Source: JBEBSD01 sp040394475
Lineage (GTDB): Bacteria; Bacteroidota; Bacteroidia; Cytophagales; Spirosomataceae
Length of the DNA: 7,089 nt
Direction of reading: 5' to 3'
NCBI GenBank assembly: GCA_040394475.1
Contig: JBEBSD010000137.1
Coordinates: 1 to 7,089 of the forward strand
Both the position numbers and the translations under genes were made by a program. Below the pieces are notes generated by a model. It was not told the origin of the DNA, searched no databases, and saw only the letters and a program-made list of their open reading frames with translations. This document shows positions 6,632-7,089 of this stretch, one piece after another (the first letter of the stretch is position 1; each line of letters starts with the position of its first letter).

Positions 6632-6660
6632 ACGGGAAATAGAAGAGAACTTCTCAAGTT

Positions 6661-6684
6661 GGGCGTAGTCTCCAGACTACGCCC
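6661..6684. repeat. Palindrome 1, right copy 1
   Basis: The 11 bp arms are identical to those at 400-423 and 6979-7002, but the centre is CC where both others have GG. Confidence 0.9.
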
Positions 6685-6688
6685 GAGT

Positions 6689-6754
6689 GTCATTGGTCTC
6701 CAGACCGGTTCTACTAAAAGCAGCCTATCTACAGTCGGTCAGGAGACCGATGAC
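6689..6754. repeat. 66 nt stem-loop, right copy 1
   Basis: Arms 6689-6707 (GTCATTGGTCTCCAGACCG) and 6736-6754 (CGGTCAGGAGACCGATGAC) pair along all 19 positions except one A-A mismatch, with one T-G wobble. The loop is 28 nt (6708-6735). Confidence 0.85.
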
Positions 6755-6757
6755 GCC

Positions 6758-6800
6758 TGCAAGTAGTCCCCAGACTACTTGCAACTGGGGACTACGTGCA
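6758..6800. repeat. Overlapping, mutually exclusive hairpins
   Basis: TGCAAGTAGTC (6758-6768) pairs perfectly with GACTACTTGCA (6773-6783) around CCCA. Alternatively 6758-6773 (TGCAAGTAGTCCCCAG) pairs with 6785-6800 (CTGGGGACTACGTGCA) at 15 of 16 positions around an 11 nt loop. Both use the same left arm, so only one can form at a time. Confidence 0.8.
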
Positions 6801-6807
6801 GCTGGGA

Positions 6808-6840
6808 GTCTGCAGTGGCTTGAAAGGTGTCTCTACGCAT
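6808..6840 (-). pseudogene. Duplicated ArsR 5' fragment (11 codons)
   Basis: From the ATG at 6840 the minus strand reads MRRDTFQATAD, then homology stops at 6808 where the palindrome module begins. The same codons in the longer left copy read MRSDIFQAIAD and continue into PTRRATL. Two Ile-to-Thr changes and the abrupt end show this is a non-functional fragment. The junction carries AGTCTGCAG, the same core as palindrome 3 of the left copy, so short shared sequence may have mediated the join (inference). Confidence 0.8.
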
Positions 6841-6875
6841 TCGCCATTTTGTTTAGAAGAGAAACTGATCGGTTG

Positions 6876-6906
6876 CAAATATAAATGCAACTTTTCGGTT
6901 TCCCAA
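6876..6906 (-). promoter_or_regulatory. Duplicated ArsR-type promoter, now without a gene
   Basis: TATATTTG (6883-6876) and TTG (6906-6904), 20 bases apart, are preserved exactly as in the left copy. If active, transcription would run left through the 11-codon fragment, across the palindrome module at 6656-6807, and antisense into the Panacea pseudogene. Confidence 0.6.
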
Positions 6907-6973
6907 TTTTTTTTCAGATTGTTGAAAAGCCGTTTCTAATGGCCGGCTTGTAGGGTGTCGCTGAAATTGCCCC

Positions 6974-7089
6974 AAGTTGGGCGTAGTCTGGAGACTACGC
7001 CCGAGTGTCATTGGTCTCCAGACCGGTTCTACTAAAAGCAGCCTATCTACAGTCGGTCAGGAGACCGATGACGCCTGCAAGTAGTCCCC
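6974..7089. repeat. Palindrome module, right copy 2 (cut by window end)
   Basis: This is the third palindrome module. It contains palindrome 1 (6979-7002, GG centre), the 66 nt stem-loop (7007-7072) and the beginning of palindrome 3. It matches 6656-6771 at all but two positions over 116 bases, indicating a recent tandem duplication or ongoing homogenisation. The array may continue beyond the window. Confidence 0.9.
7007..7072. repeat. 66 nt stem-loop, right copy 2
   Basis: Arms 7007-7025 and 7054-7072 and the 28 nt loop 7026-7053 are identical to the copy at 6689-6754. Confidence 0.85.

Larger units (their letters stand above)
6656..6807. repeat. Palindrome module, right copy 1
   Basis: This module begins 24 bases after the Panacea pseudogene stop. 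It contains palindrome 1 (6661-6684, CC centre), the 66 nt stem-loop (6689-6754) and the palindrome 3 region (6758-6800). Its first 116 bases match 6974-7089 except for the central dinucleotide of palindrome 1. At 6807/6808 it joins the truncated ArsR 5' end. With the next copy it forms a tandem array of period 318 bp. Confidence 0.9.
6808..6973. repeat. ArsR-promoter module, right copy
   Basis: It aligns gap-free with 229-394 (about 89% identity by hand count). It holds the 11-codon ArsR fragment, its promoter and about 67 bp of upstream DNA, sandwiched between two palindrome modules. Confidence 0.9.

Noticed and set aside
6656..7089. CRISPR array, because of the repeated palindromic units.
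   Set aside because: The period is 318 bp, the supposed spacers are themselves repeated, and no cas gene is present.

Overview
The window comes from a member of the phylum Bacteroidota, probably a Chitinophagaceae/Cytophagales-type soil or water bacterium (the family level is inference). The evidence is a C-terminal type IX secretion (T9SS) sorting domain, several promoters of the TTG-N20-TAnnTTTG type used by Bacteroidota, weak or absent Shine-Dalgarno sequences, and a membrane-anchored MutS-like ATPase of a kind common in this phylum.

Layout. The left edge (1-261, minus) holds the promoter-proximal part of an ArsR-type winged-helix regulator gene broken by two frameshifts. Its promoter and 5' end lie in a repeat unit (229-527) that continues into a palindrome-rich module. 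Next come a small secreted protein of unknown function (575-985, minus), a roughly 430 bp spacer with a candidate promoter, and a MutS-related membrane ATPase (1418-3283, plus). A secreted propeller-like protein with a T9SS tail (3529-5058, plus) is followed convergently by a secreted alpha/beta hydrolase (5164-6171, minus). The hydrolase promoter overlaps a hairpin that ends next to its start codon. Rightward from 6250, a promoter leads into a decayed Panacea/DUF4065 (SocA-like antitoxin) gene that lacks its 5' part and carries two in-frame stops (6299-6631). The right end (6656-7089) is a tandem array, period 318 bp, of the same repeat as on the left, again built from the ArsR promoter and 5' end plus the palindromes.

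How it fits together. The intact genes look like independent units: three exported proteins and one membrane ATPase, with no clear shared pathway or operon. The unusual part is the flanking repeat family. Each palindromic module carries a near-perfect 24 bp palindrome, a 66 nt stem-loop with an almost invariant 28 nt loop, and a third palindrome whose arms have changed together between copies. One repeat part is recognisably a duplicated, decaying regulator promoter plus its first codons. Direct copies bracket a segment of about 6.3-6.6 kb, and each copy sits beside a dead gene, so these are likely sites of past recombination. I see no complete defence system, transposase, CRISPR array, rRNA or tRNA gene.
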